Source: Oscillospiraceae bacterium
GTDB lineage: Bacteria > Bacillota > Clostridia > Oscillospirales > Ruminococcaceae
Direction of reading: 5' to 3'
Assembly: GCA_017427265.1 (NCBI GenBank)
Contig: JAFRTG010000032.1
Span: 1-64,000, forward strand
Length of the DNA stretch: 64,000 nt
Part shown: piece after piece, positions 25,280 to 34,192 of the stretch
How the letters are laid out: the number at the start of each line of letters is the position of its first letter
Numbering within the stretch: position 1 is the first letter of the stretch
Program-made: the position numbers and the translations under genes
The notes under the pieces: generated by a model
What the model saw: the letters and a program-made list of their open reading frames with translations, nothing else
Told to the model about the DNA's origin: nothing
Database searches by the model: none

Positions 25280-28200
25280 ATGAAACGAACACGAAAACGC
25301 GCGCTTTCCCTGACGCTGTCCGTCATGATGACAGCGTCGCTGCTGCCGTCGTATCTGACGCAGCTTCCGATTCCCGCGCGGGCGGATGATCCGCCTGCGT
25401 CCGATTACACACCGGACACAGACCCGACCATTGACTTCGACTATGCGAACACGCACAATATCATGAATGCGGATGATGCCCTGCGGGATCTCGCCGCAAA
25501 GGGAAGAAGTGTCACCAGTACGAACAAGGCCGAAGAAATGTACCGGAAATTCCCGTGGCGGCATGCATCGGGAATCTCATGCAACGCGGGTACTGATACT
25601 GACGATTCGGTTCGTGCCCTGCTCGAATCCACAGACCCCAATGATAAATATGTTGTTCTTGCCAAAAACGCAACGATTTCACAGGATTATTGGAAAGGAC
25701 ATAAATGGGAACCGATTAAAATTACCAAGGATAAGGTGCTGGACCTGAGCGGAAGACAGATTCGGGTGGACTATGACGCGAACATCAATCACAGCGATGA
25801 TCAGCCAAGCCAGGAATACAGGTGGAAAGAAGCGCACTATCAGACGATGTTTGAAATCGAGGACGGTGCGACGCTGACGATCATCGATTCCAATGAATGG
25901 CGCGCAAGCGGAAGCAACGGCATGATCAGTTTTAAGGCAGACTGGTGCGACCATTTTTCCTATGATTACAAGTGGTACGGTCACCGTGATCTGTTCCATG
26001 TCAAAAACGGCAACCTGATCATCTACGGCGGTATTTACGATGCCGGCTTGACCAAAGTGCAGACAAAAGAGGTATCGAATTTCACATGGGAGAAGCTGCA
26101 GACGGCCATTGGTACAGCTGTTGAGCTCGGTGTCAATATTGCAAAGTATGCAACGGGCATCTCAACTGCCGATGCCGCATATAAGGATGTGCTGAAGGAT
26201 GTGGCGGATATGGAATCAGGCAAGGCGAATCCGTCAGAACCGAAACCAGGAGAAGCACAGAAAAGTCAGCCGGACGGCAAAACAAGCGGCAGAAACCAGT
26301 CTGTCAGCGAAAAAGCCGCAAGCAAGGATGCCCAGATCGCTGCGGGCAATAAGACCGGAACACCGGAAGGCGAAAACAAAACCGACAGCGACGGCAAGGC
26401 CAAGAACGACTCAAACACAAAAGTTGCGAATGCAAAAAACGAGATCGTCAATCAGGTCATTGATAAGGATGACATTTCCGGCATGGTTCAAAGCGGTTTT
26501 TCGCTCGTGAATCAGATCGTGGATATGTGCGGTACGACGTCGTATCCGCCGATCTCCAACACGATCATGGGAACGGCTGTCCGTGTCGGAAAGGCCGGCA
26601 CCTTTGCAAGTTACGGCGGTAAGTACTACGGCTACGGCAGTACACCGGATACCCGGAATGCAGTCGTTGAAGTGCTGGTCAATCCTTTGACGGCATGGCC
26701 GCATGATCACAGCAAACGGAACGGCGGAAGAGCCTATATCTATGACGGCGATTTTTATGCGGGCGGCGGTGCGAATGTATTCAACATCTGCCGCGATAAA
26801 GGCGATGAAGAGTTTACTTCCGTTCATTATCGCGGAAACACCGCTACAAAACAGTTAGTTCCGATCACCTATGACGAGCATTACGGCGTGGAGGAGCTCT
26901 TTTACAGCAATCAGGACGCTCTGGATAAGGGCACGCTCAAAGACGACGGCAAGATCTATGACGCAAACGGCAAGGAAATCGTGCCGCAGCCGATCACGAC
27001 TGCCAACATTCAGGTGCGCGGCGGCACGTTCCACTGCCATTATGATGTGATGAATATGGCAAAGCTGGAAGCGGGCTCACCCGAATTGGATGAAGATTAT
27101 ACGAGTGAACCGCATTTCCGCAAGTTCCCCGGCACCTCCGGCGCGGTGAACCTCGGCGTGGATTCCTTCGGCGCAGACCTCATCCGTGACGGCAGAATCC
27201 AGATCGAGGATAATTCCGACGGCTGTCTCGTTCTGATGGACGATCAGGAAGAGGGCTACAACGGACTGTATCACTACCGTCTGTTCTGCGGAGACAATGA
27301 GCTGCGTACAAAAGCATATCTGCGGGTCACGCCGAACAATGACGCGCAGACCAATTCCTCTTATTCCATGCAGCTTGCCACCTACTACGGTGCAGGCACC
27401 CGGACGAACGATCTTTTCAAGGATGACGCAAACGGAGACAATATCCGTTCGCCGTACCGTCAGATGGAAAGCTATTTTGATTTCCAGATCGACGATACGA
27501 ATCACAGATCAGCCTATTCCGTGAAACCGAATTTCCGCGTCCGGCAAACCGATGAAAACGACCCCAAAGTTCTGAATAAGAATGAGTGGGATGTTTACGG
27601 AGAAAATGTTGCGTCCTCTGAGGTCTGGTATTATCCGGCTCCGCTGGACAAAAACGGCCATCAGATCGGCGATGTGGATTACGGCTATTCACAGCTGACC
27701 ATGTTTGCAAGTGAGTCCGGTCTCAAAAAAGTAGTCGGAACCTCTCAGTACAACTTGACGTCCAAAAGCGGCGGTGCCTATCATCTGTATGACAGGAATC
27801 TTCTGGACGATGATAACTGGAGCGATATTATTTCTTCTGCTTCTTCTTTGGTTGTTACCAGCATGAATAAAGTGACATACAAAACCGTCCGCACAAACAT
27901 GAAATATTTCACCTACAAGGTATATCAGGTCGATCCGCTGACACGCGAAAACCTCAACGCAAACGGCTGGTCGCACACGATGGAGATTTGCGATCCGAAC
28001 AGCCCGGAGGGTTATCTCACTATCAAGACAGATGAGAATGAGGAATTCGGCGAAGACGTCCCGGCAACATTCTCGATCGAGAAGCTGAGAGATTTCTATG
28101 ACGGCAGCAAGATTTCTTCTGTCACGTATGTGGCATACGGCAAATACAAGACGTTCACATTCAGCAGAGATAAAGTTGAAACCAATATTGCCGCGCTGCC

Positions 28201-31200
28201 GCCTGTCAGGTACCCGAAAGACTTTACCGATATGACAGAACATGAACCTGGGTTATGGACGGACTTCTATGAAGACTATCATGATTACGACGGCGCTTTT
28301 GTCGCAATCGGACTGACAGAGGATATCATTCTGGAGCAAGTCAGAGGGGATTATTACGTGCCCGACATGGACGTAAAATATGCGGTACTGAAACCCGCGC
28401 CGAAGATCGGCGGCTGGTTCACGATCACGCCCGGCAAGGACTATGATCCGAACAAGCTGGATGAGGAACAGTCGGCTACGTTCTCCATCACCAGTCTGAA
28501 CGGACTGAACGCCGGCGAAACGATCAGCGGTGTCACTTACTATGCGTTCGGCAAACAGAAGGTCTTTTCCGACCTGAGCATTTACGATCTGAAGGATCTG
28601 CCGAATGCAAGATACCCGGTTGGCTTTACCAATGCAAGCCACTTGAACAAAGTGATTGCAAAGGATAAAGGTGACGTCTGGGTCAAGGTCACAACAAGCA
28701 AAGGCAGCGAGCACTTCAGAACTGTATATTTCAATGAACAGTATCCGATTCTGAAAGGCACTGCTCAAATCACCTATGATGAAGACATGAGCTATGCGAC
28801 ATACGATCATCCGGCAAAGCTGTCCCTCGAGAATTTTACCGGACTTGCATACAATGAGGAAGTCACTGCGATCTGCTACCAGCTCGTCGGCAGCACCAGC
28901 AGCGTGACCTTCACCAAGGCGGATAACCCGGAGCTGTTTGCAGACGGTCTGCCTTCCGCAACATATCCGGACGATTTCCTGAGTAAGAACAGTCTGGATC
29001 ACGGCTACGCAAAGAAGGCCACGTTCGGTGCAACCGTTACCATTGAACGAAAAAGCCTGAAGCAGGAAACAACTGAAAACAGCCAAACAGGCAAAGATAA
29101 GTCTTACATCCTGCAAAGCGCTCATGCGAAAAAACCTGTCAAAGTGACAAGTGCAGACAGTCCGATCCGCGAATACACATTCTATCCGGAGAATTTTGAA
29201 GAGTTCCGGTATGTGGTCAAGGCGGAGAAGATTGAGCGCTGCGGTAATGAGACCGAGGAAATCAAGCTCTCGGATATTCAGAGCGGAAAGTACGACAACG
29301 GCATCGACGCCTTCCATGTATGGCCGGGAAATGCTACAATCGGCTACGATTTCGGCGACTGCACCGTGACAAACGACAAGGTCGCATCGCTGGTGACGGA
29401 TCCGAATTTCAGCTACCGGACAAAAATCAAACTCACCGGCGAACCGGGTGAGGCGACATTCTCGATGCAGAGCCCGGACGGCACAACCGTCACCAAGACC
29501 GTCAGAGTCGTCAATGATTATGACAGCGTTGACATCAGCGGTATTCAGGCGCCTGTGATCGGCGAGAAGTTTGACACTGAATCCATCAAGGTTCCGGAGA
29601 ACGCGCCGTATCGCATCAAGGAAATCAAGTGGTATAAGGGCAGCAGACTGAACGAGGAAGTCGGCGCAGATGCTGTTGCTGAATACTTCAATTCCTACAC
29701 GGTCGGTGTGACGGTGGAACCGAAAGAATACAGCGAGCCTGCCTCGGATGTATCCTATCAGCTCAGAGTCACCAAGCCGGACGGTACCGTGGACATCGTC
29801 AGCCCCGACTGGGTTGAGCAGGCTTTCGACTACGAGAATCATCTGTATCTCCCGTCCTATACGATTCAGTACACCTTCCCGGCACAGTCGGATCATGCAG
29901 CAAGCGTGATCGACGAAATCCATATCGACTTCCCGACCGAAGTCGAGGAGGGCACCTACTGGAACGACTGGGTGAAGAATGTCCATATCTACACGAACGG
30001 CTATGACGAGGGATTTACCTTTGACATCAGACAGACCTTCGGTCCGGATGCTGAAAGCATTGCTTCCGCGCTCGGATACGGCCTTGATACCCAGAAAGTG
30101 ACTGTGTTCCGCTTTGTCAAGGGCATTCAGAACGGAATTGGTGCAGAAATCAGAATTCCGGATGAATTGAAGGAACTGGGCGATGTGTTTGCGGATAAAA
30201 TCACCGTTTATATCAACGGCGAAGAATCAAAGACATTCGGCTATTATGAGAGCGGCAAAGTCCTGATTGCCGCATCGGATACCCTGAAAGTCACAGGCAA
30301 TGCAGCACCGGAAGCAATGCCGGGTTACACCGTAAAGGGCGCAAATGCAGTGGTCGGAGAAACCATCAACATCAACGATCTTCTGGTCTGCGATGATCCG
30401 AGAGTCAGCATCAGAATCCGTGATTACCAATATCTTGACAATCCGGATGACTATCTGACGTATGATCCGGATGAAAACACAATCACGCCGATTCAGAAAT
30501 ATTGGGACGGTTTTTCCATGAACTATATCGTCAGCTTTGATGCAGACAAAGACGGAAAACCGGAGTACGAACGTTCAAGTTATCTTTATTTCCCGAAGAT
30601 CTATGCAGATGATTCTGAAATTCCGGAGGGGAAAAAGGTGACGGACTGCGGAACTGCAAGAGTCACTTTGCTGAATCCGGACGGTACGGAAGCAGGCAAG
30701 GCGGATTATCCGATCCGTGCCGGCAAAAACATTCCGGAGGTCAAAAATGCTTTCCTTGCCGGAACATTTGATTCCGGTAATAAAGCAGTTGATCCGTATT
30801 TCTTTGAGAACGGAATGCGCTATACCGTCAAGACCGTTTCCGCAGATGAGTTCGAGGTCTATGCAGGCGCAGATACTGTCTACGGCTTTATCAAAAATCA
30901 GGATGGAAACGATATCAGCGGCATTCAGATTTCGGTTGACGGAGAGCATTTCTATGCAGGCGACCATATCACAGGACTGATACCGGATACCGATTACACA
31001 CTTTATTACAGACAAAATGCTGACGGCACGCTCTACGCAAAGAATTTCCATACAGCAAAGCAGGATTACGGCGTGTATATCGGACGCCGGCCTGTCACGG
31101 ACGAAAACCTCGGTGATCTGGAACAGGACGGCTGGACATACGATCCGGACAAAAAGGTACTGACGCTCAAGAATTTCAGCATCAAGGACAAGGGTGCAGT

Positions 31201-33691
31201 TGCCAAAGTTATGGAATATGCAGGAGCAGCATATTCCATTAACGCAGTCATCAGCGCACAGGATGAGCTGACGGTCAGACTGATCGGTGACAATGAAATC
31301 GAAAATCTCGGTGATTCGACTTCATCCGCTGTTTATGCTGAGAAATCACTGACAATCGAGGGGAACGGCAATCTGACGGTTGCAAAGGGCGGAGACGTGA
31401 CAGCAGATAAGGGTATCATTGAATACACCAACGGCAGCATTGAGTTCATTCCGAAACTGGTTACTGCGAACAACGTCAATTATTATCCGACAGGCAGTCT
31501 GGTCAGCGAGAGTCACAAAGACAGCATCAAATTTACAAGCAGTGTGCATGACCTCACCGTTGATGCCGGTAAAACAGAGGAAGAAATTGCGGAAATCAGC
31601 GAAAGCGAACTGGCAGATGTCATTACAAATCCTTATCTGACCATTACCCCGCAGCATCATGATGTGAACAAGGCTGCATCGGCTGAAAGCTACGAATCCG
31701 GCACCTGCGACAAGGGCTGCCTCTATCATCTCTCCTGCGACTGCGGACACATCAGCGAAGAAACCTTCACCGCGGAAGCGGAAGAGCATGTGCTTGTGAA
31801 GCATGAGGCAAAGTCTGCCACCTGTGACCAGGCGGGCGCTCCCGCTTACTGGGAATGCACGCACTGCGGCGAATGCTATGCGGATGCAGAGGGCACCAAG
31901 CCGCTCGCAGAAGCAGATCTGGTAATTCCGGCACTCGGCCACAAGCTGACGCATCATGCGGCAAAGGACGCAACCTGTGGCGCGGCAGGCGTCATCGAAT
32001 ACTGGGAATGCAGTACCTGCGGCGAACGCTTTGCAGATGAAACCGCAAAATTCCTGCTGCATGACGCTGATCTGATAGTTCCGAAAACCGCCCATGAGTG
32101 GGTACAGGTGTTCAGCAAGGCTGCAACCTGTGACACGGACGGCGTCTCCGAGCATTGGGAGTGCAAGAACTGCGGCAAGTTCAGCGCCGACAGCGAAGGC
32201 AAAGAACTGCTGAAAAAGGAAGATCTGGTCACACCGGCATTCGGTCACAGCTGGAGCGCGTGGACGGTTGTGAAGGAAGCAACTCAGACCGCTGAGGGTG
32301 AGGAAGTGCGTGTGTGCGATGTCTGCGGCGAAACGGAAAACAGAGCCATCGAAAAGCTGCCGATCGTAACTACGACGACGACCATCACCACAACAACTAC
32401 GACCGCCACAACAACATCCACGACAAAGGCTACGACCACAACAGCAAAGGCCACGACCACGACAAAAAAGGCTACGACTACAACAACAAAGGCCACGACC
32501 ACGACGGCAAAGGTCACGACCACGACGGCAAAGGCTACGACCACGACAACAAAGGCCACGACCACGACAACAAAGGCTACGACCACGACAACAAAGACTA
32601 CGACCACGACAACAAAGACTACGACCACGACAACAAAGACTATGACCACGACGACAAAGGCTACGACCACGACGACAAAGGCTACGACCACGACGACAAA
32701 GGCCACGACCACAACAACAAAGGCCACGACCACAACGACAAAGGCTACGACTACGACGACGAAGGACGTGACCGCTGCAACAACGACCACGTTCACGACT
32801 GAATCCGGCATGACGATCGTGACTTCCGTAAAATACAAAATCGAGATCCCGGACACCAAGCTGAATTTCTGCTCGAACGACAGCAGCAGCATTATGAACT
32901 GCCGCGGCCTGAAGGATCTGACTGCATCGCTGACGCTTTATAAGTTCTATGTTAACAAAAGCAATCAGTTTGTCGATGCAAACGGCGCAGTTCTGAGTGA
33001 CAGCGAAGGCAATCCGCTTCTCTATACGGAAGGTCAGCCGATCGCTGCTGATGAAACAGCGGCATTCGACGTTCAGGAATCGGACATTGCAGGTCAGATT
33101 GCTCCGGAGGAACAATTCTCCACGGCTGCAAAGATCTGGGAGTCCGAGCGAAAAGCGCAGTTCGGCGACGATTATCAATCCTGGGATACGAATTTTGACG
33201 CAGCAGCAAAGCAGGACATCAGCACAAATCACGCGAATAAATACAATGTGAAGCTGTACTTTGACCCGTCGAAGTCTGAGAATCCCGCATGCAGAATCAG
33301 CGAAGAACCTGTCGAAATCGGCGAAATCAGAGTGTTCATCGGCGTAAAGGGCGACTTCAATCTCAACAACAAGGTTGATCTGCGCGATCTCCAGGGTACT
33401 CTGAAGTACTACACATGGTCGACTGTTTCCAGACTGGAACCGGAAGAACTGGTTGGTGCCCTGAGTGCGGATCCGGAGCTCGACGGCGAGGACGGTCTGA
33501 TCTACTATCTGCTCAATGTCGTTTACCGTGACGGAAAGACTGCGGATTCCCCGGTCAGTGAGACCCAGAAGATTGCACTGGCAGACCAGAGAGCACTTCT
33601 GAAGTACTATACCTACAGATATGTCTCGAAGCTCGATCCGCAAGATTACAGCTGGGAAAAAATCGTCGGATACGATCTTGAAAACCAGTAA
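25280..33691 (+). CDS. Giant secreted repeat protein with Thr-rich linker and dockerin-like end
   Basis: This 2803-residue protein has a signal peptide (cleavage near ARADD, about residue 36). A beta-rich N-terminal region follows, with a Lys/Ser/Gly-rich linker at about 315-385. Three imperfect modules of about 120 residues, each ending in a PxxxYPxxF motif, lie near 920-1240. Four His/Cys-rich repeats lie near 2150-2360 (for example EYWECSTCGERFAD). Sixteen heptads of the type KATTTTT follow, then a globular domain, then a dockerin-like pair (GDFNLNNKVDLRDLQGTLKY, then LADQRALLKYYTYRYV). Dockerins dock on cohesin scaffolds, so the protein is likely displayed on the cell surface. No catalytic domain is recognised; a binding or adhesin role is a guess. 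GGTGAGG precedes the ATG. Confidence 0.85.
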   Translation: MKRTRKRALSLTLSVMMTASLLPSYLTQLPIPARADDPPASDYTPDTDPTIDFDYANTHNIMNADDALRDLAAKGRSVTSTNKAEEMYRKFPWRHASGISCNAGTDTDDSVRALLESTDPNDKYVVLAKNATISQDYWKGHKWEPIKITKDKVLDLSGRQIRVDYDANINHSDDQPSQEYRWKEAHYQTMFEIEDGATLTIIDSNEWRASGSNGMISFKADWCDHFSYDYKWYGHRDLFHVKNGNLIIYGGIYDAGLTKVQTKEVSNFTWEKLQTAIGTAVELGVNIAKYATGISTADAAYKDVLKDVADMESGKANPSEPKPGEAQKSQPDGKTSGRNQSVSEKAASKDAQIAAGNKTGTPEGENKTDSDGKAKNDSNTKVANAKNEIVNQVIDKDDISGMVQSGFSLVNQIVDMCGTTSYPPISNTIMGTAVRVGKAGTFASYGGKYYGYGSTPDTRNAVVEVLVNPLTAWPHDHSKRNGGRAYIYDGDFYAGGGANVFNICRDKGDEEFTSVHYRGNTATKQLVPITYDEHYGVEELFYSNQDALDKGTLKDDGKIYDANGKEIVPQPITTANIQVRGGTFHCHYDVMNMAKLEAGSPELDEDYTSEPHFRKFPGTSGAVNLGVDSFGADLIRDGRIQIEDNSDGCLVLMDDQEEGYNGLYHYRLFCGDNELRTKAYLRVTPNNDAQTNSSYSMQLATYYGAGTRTNDLFKDDANGDNIRSPYRQMESYFDFQIDDTNHRSAYSVKPNFRVRQTDENDPKVLNKNEWDVYGENVASSEVWYYPAPLDKNGHQIGDVDYGYSQLTMFASESGLKKVVGTSQYNLTSKSGGAYHLYDRNLLDDDNWSDIISSASSLVVTSMNKVTYKTVRTNMKYFTYKVYQVDPLTRENLNANGWSHTMEICDPNSPEGYLTIKTDENEEFGEDVPATFSIEKLRDFYDGSKISSVTYVAYGKYKTFTFSRDKVETNIAALPPVRYPKDFTDMTEHEPGLWTDFYEDYHDYDGAFVAIGLTEDIILEQVRGDYYVPDMDVKYAVLKPAPKIGGWFTITPGKDYDPNKLDEEQSATFSITSLNGLNAGETISGVTYYAFGKQKVFSDLSIYDLKDLPNARYPVGFTNASHLNKVIAKDKGDVWVKVTTSKGSEHFRTVYFNEQYPILKGTAQITYDEDMSYATYDHPAKLSLENFTGLAYNEEVTAICYQLVGSTSSVTFTKADNPELFADGLPSATYPDDFLSKNSLDHGYAKKATFGATVTIERKSLKQETTENSQTGKDKSYILQSAHAKKPVKVTSADSPIREYTFYPENFEEFRYVVKAEKIERCGNETEEIKLSDIQSGKYDNGIDAFHVWPGNATIGYDFGDCTVTNDKVASLVTDPNFSYRTKIKLTGEPGEATFSMQSPDGTTVTKTVRVVNDYDSVDISGIQAPVIGEKFDTESIKVPENAPYRIKEIKWYKGSRLNEEVGADAVAEYFNSYTVGVTVEPKEYSEPASDVSYQLRVTKPDGTVDIVSPDWVEQAFDYENHLYLPSYTIQYTFPAQSDHAASVIDEIHIDFPTEVEEGTYWNDWVKNVHIYTNGYDEGFTFDIRQTFGPDAESIASALGYGLDTQKVTVFRFVKGIQNGIGAEIRIPDELKELGDVFADKITVYINGEESKTFGYYESGKVLIAASDTLKVTGNAAPEAMPGYTVKGANAVVGETININDLLVCDDPRVSIRIRDYQYLDNPDDYLTYDPDENTITPIQKYWDGFSMNYIVSFDADKDGKPEYERSSYLYFPKIYADDSEIPEGKKVTDCGTARVTLLNPDGTEAGKADYPIRAGKNIPEVKNAFLAGTFDSGNKAVDPYFFENGMRYTVKTVSADEFEVYAGADTVYGFIKNQDGNDISGIQISVDGEHFYAGDHITGLIPDTDYTLYYRQNADGTLYAKNFHTAKQDYGVYIGRRPVTDENLGDLEQDGWTYDPDKKVLTLKNFSIKDKGAVAKVMEYAGAAYSINAVISAQDELTVRLIGDNEIENLGDSTSSAVYAEKSLTIEGNGNLTVAKGGDVTADKGIIEYTNGSIEFIPKLVTANNVNYYPTGSLVSESHKDSIKFTSSVHDLTVDAGKTEEEIAEISESELADVITNPYLTITPQHHDVNKAASAESYESGTCDKGCLYHLSCDCGHISEETFTAEAEEHVLVKHEAKSATCDQAGAPAYWECTHCGECYADAEGTKPLAEADLVIPALGHKLTHHAAKDATCGAAGVIEYWECSTCGERFADETAKFLLHDADLIVPKTAHEWVQVFSKAATCDTDGVSEHWECKNCGKFSADSEGKELLKKEDLVTPAFGHSWSAWTVVKEATQTAEGEEVRVCDVCGETENRAIEKLPIVTTTTTITTTTTTATTTSTTKATTTTAKATTTTKKATTTTTKATTTTAKVTTTTAKATTTTTKATTTTTKATTTTTKTTTTTTKTTTTTTKTMTTTTKATTTTTKATTTTTKATTTTTKATTTTTKATTTTTKDVTAATTTTFTTESGMTIVTSVKYKIEIPDTKLNFCSNDSSSIMNCRGLKDLTASLTLYKFYVNKSNQFVDANGAVLSDSEGNPLLYTEGQPIAADETAAFDVQESDIAGQIAPEEQFSTAAKIWESERKAQFGDDYQSWDTNFDAAAKQDISTNHANKYNVKLYFDPSKSENPACRISEEPVEIGEIRVFIGVKGDFNLNNKVDLRDLQGTLKYYTWSTVSRLEPEELVGALSADPELDGEDGLIYYLLNVVYRDGKTADSPVSETQKIALADQRALLKYYTYRYVSKLDPQDYSWEKIVGYDLENQ
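32425..32766 (+). repeat. Sixteen 21-bp tandem repeats (KATTTTT heptads)
   Basis: Near-identical 21-base units such as GCTACGACCACGACAACAAAG encode Lys-Ala-Thr5-like heptads. Variation is mostly synonymous or Thr/Ala/Lys at one position. Such arrays change length by slippage. Confidence 0.9.
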
Positions 33692-33720
33692 GATTCTGCT
33701 TTTCTTTCAAAAAATCCCAG

Positions 33721-33755
33721 AAAAAACGGAGGAGCGCAATGCTCCTCCGTTTTTT
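33721..33755 (+). terminator. Strong terminator of the giant gene
   Basis: AAAAAACGGAGGAGC pairs with GCTCCTCCGTTTTTT. Confidence 0.9.
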
Positions 33756-33861
33756 CACCCTGCAATTACAAGTTTGTAATTCTGCACACAACCTGCCGGA
33801 ATTATGCTATAATGCGATTGTAAACAACCGGTAAGCCCACCGGGAATCCGAAAACATTCAA

Positions 33862-34051
33862 ATGAAAAAGACGATGATCGCACTTACAGCACTGGGACGG
33901 CCTCAAGTTTACAAATGTAACCGCAGAAGGCTTCACGGTGACCGGACAGTATAGTTTCATGGGCGATGATCTGTTTACACATTCCTTTGATGTCATCAAC
34001 ACGCCGGAGGGCTGCCGCATCTGCAAGGCCAGTGATATCCGCTGCGAGTAA
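33862..34051 (+). pseudogene. Secreted protein gene collapsed by internal deletion
   Basis: ATG at 33862 begins a signal-peptide start (MKKTMIALTALG). A second frame from about 33893 reads DGLKFTNVTAEGFTVTGQYS and ends at 34051 with RICKASDIRCE. The two frames meet near 33890, so most of the gene, including the rest of the signal peptide, has been lost out of frame. TATAAT at 33808-33813 is a remaining -10. Nothing else is recognised between 33756 and 34192. Confidence 0.6.
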
Positions 34052-34192
34052 TTCCCTGCCGATGAACGGCAATATATTCAAAATAACATCCCCCCGCCAA
34101 GGGTTCTAATTACAAAAAGGCAGCAACCGAAGGAAGCCGCCTTTTGCATATGAACATTATAGATAATCGACAGTGTTTTGTCTGCATTGTTA

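Noticed and set aside
28253-29986. A 577-codon minus-strand open frame
   Set aside because: It lies wholly antisense to the giant secreted protein, whose frame has clear modular homology and a signal peptide.
32425-32766. Short regular repeats as a CRISPR array
   Set aside because: The 21-base units are contiguous, lack spacers, and encode Thr-rich heptads in frame.
31346-33643. A 765-codon minus-strand open frame
   Set aside because: It is the antisense shadow of the giant gene, with Cys/Arg/Gly runs produced by the Thr repeats and no ribosome binding site.
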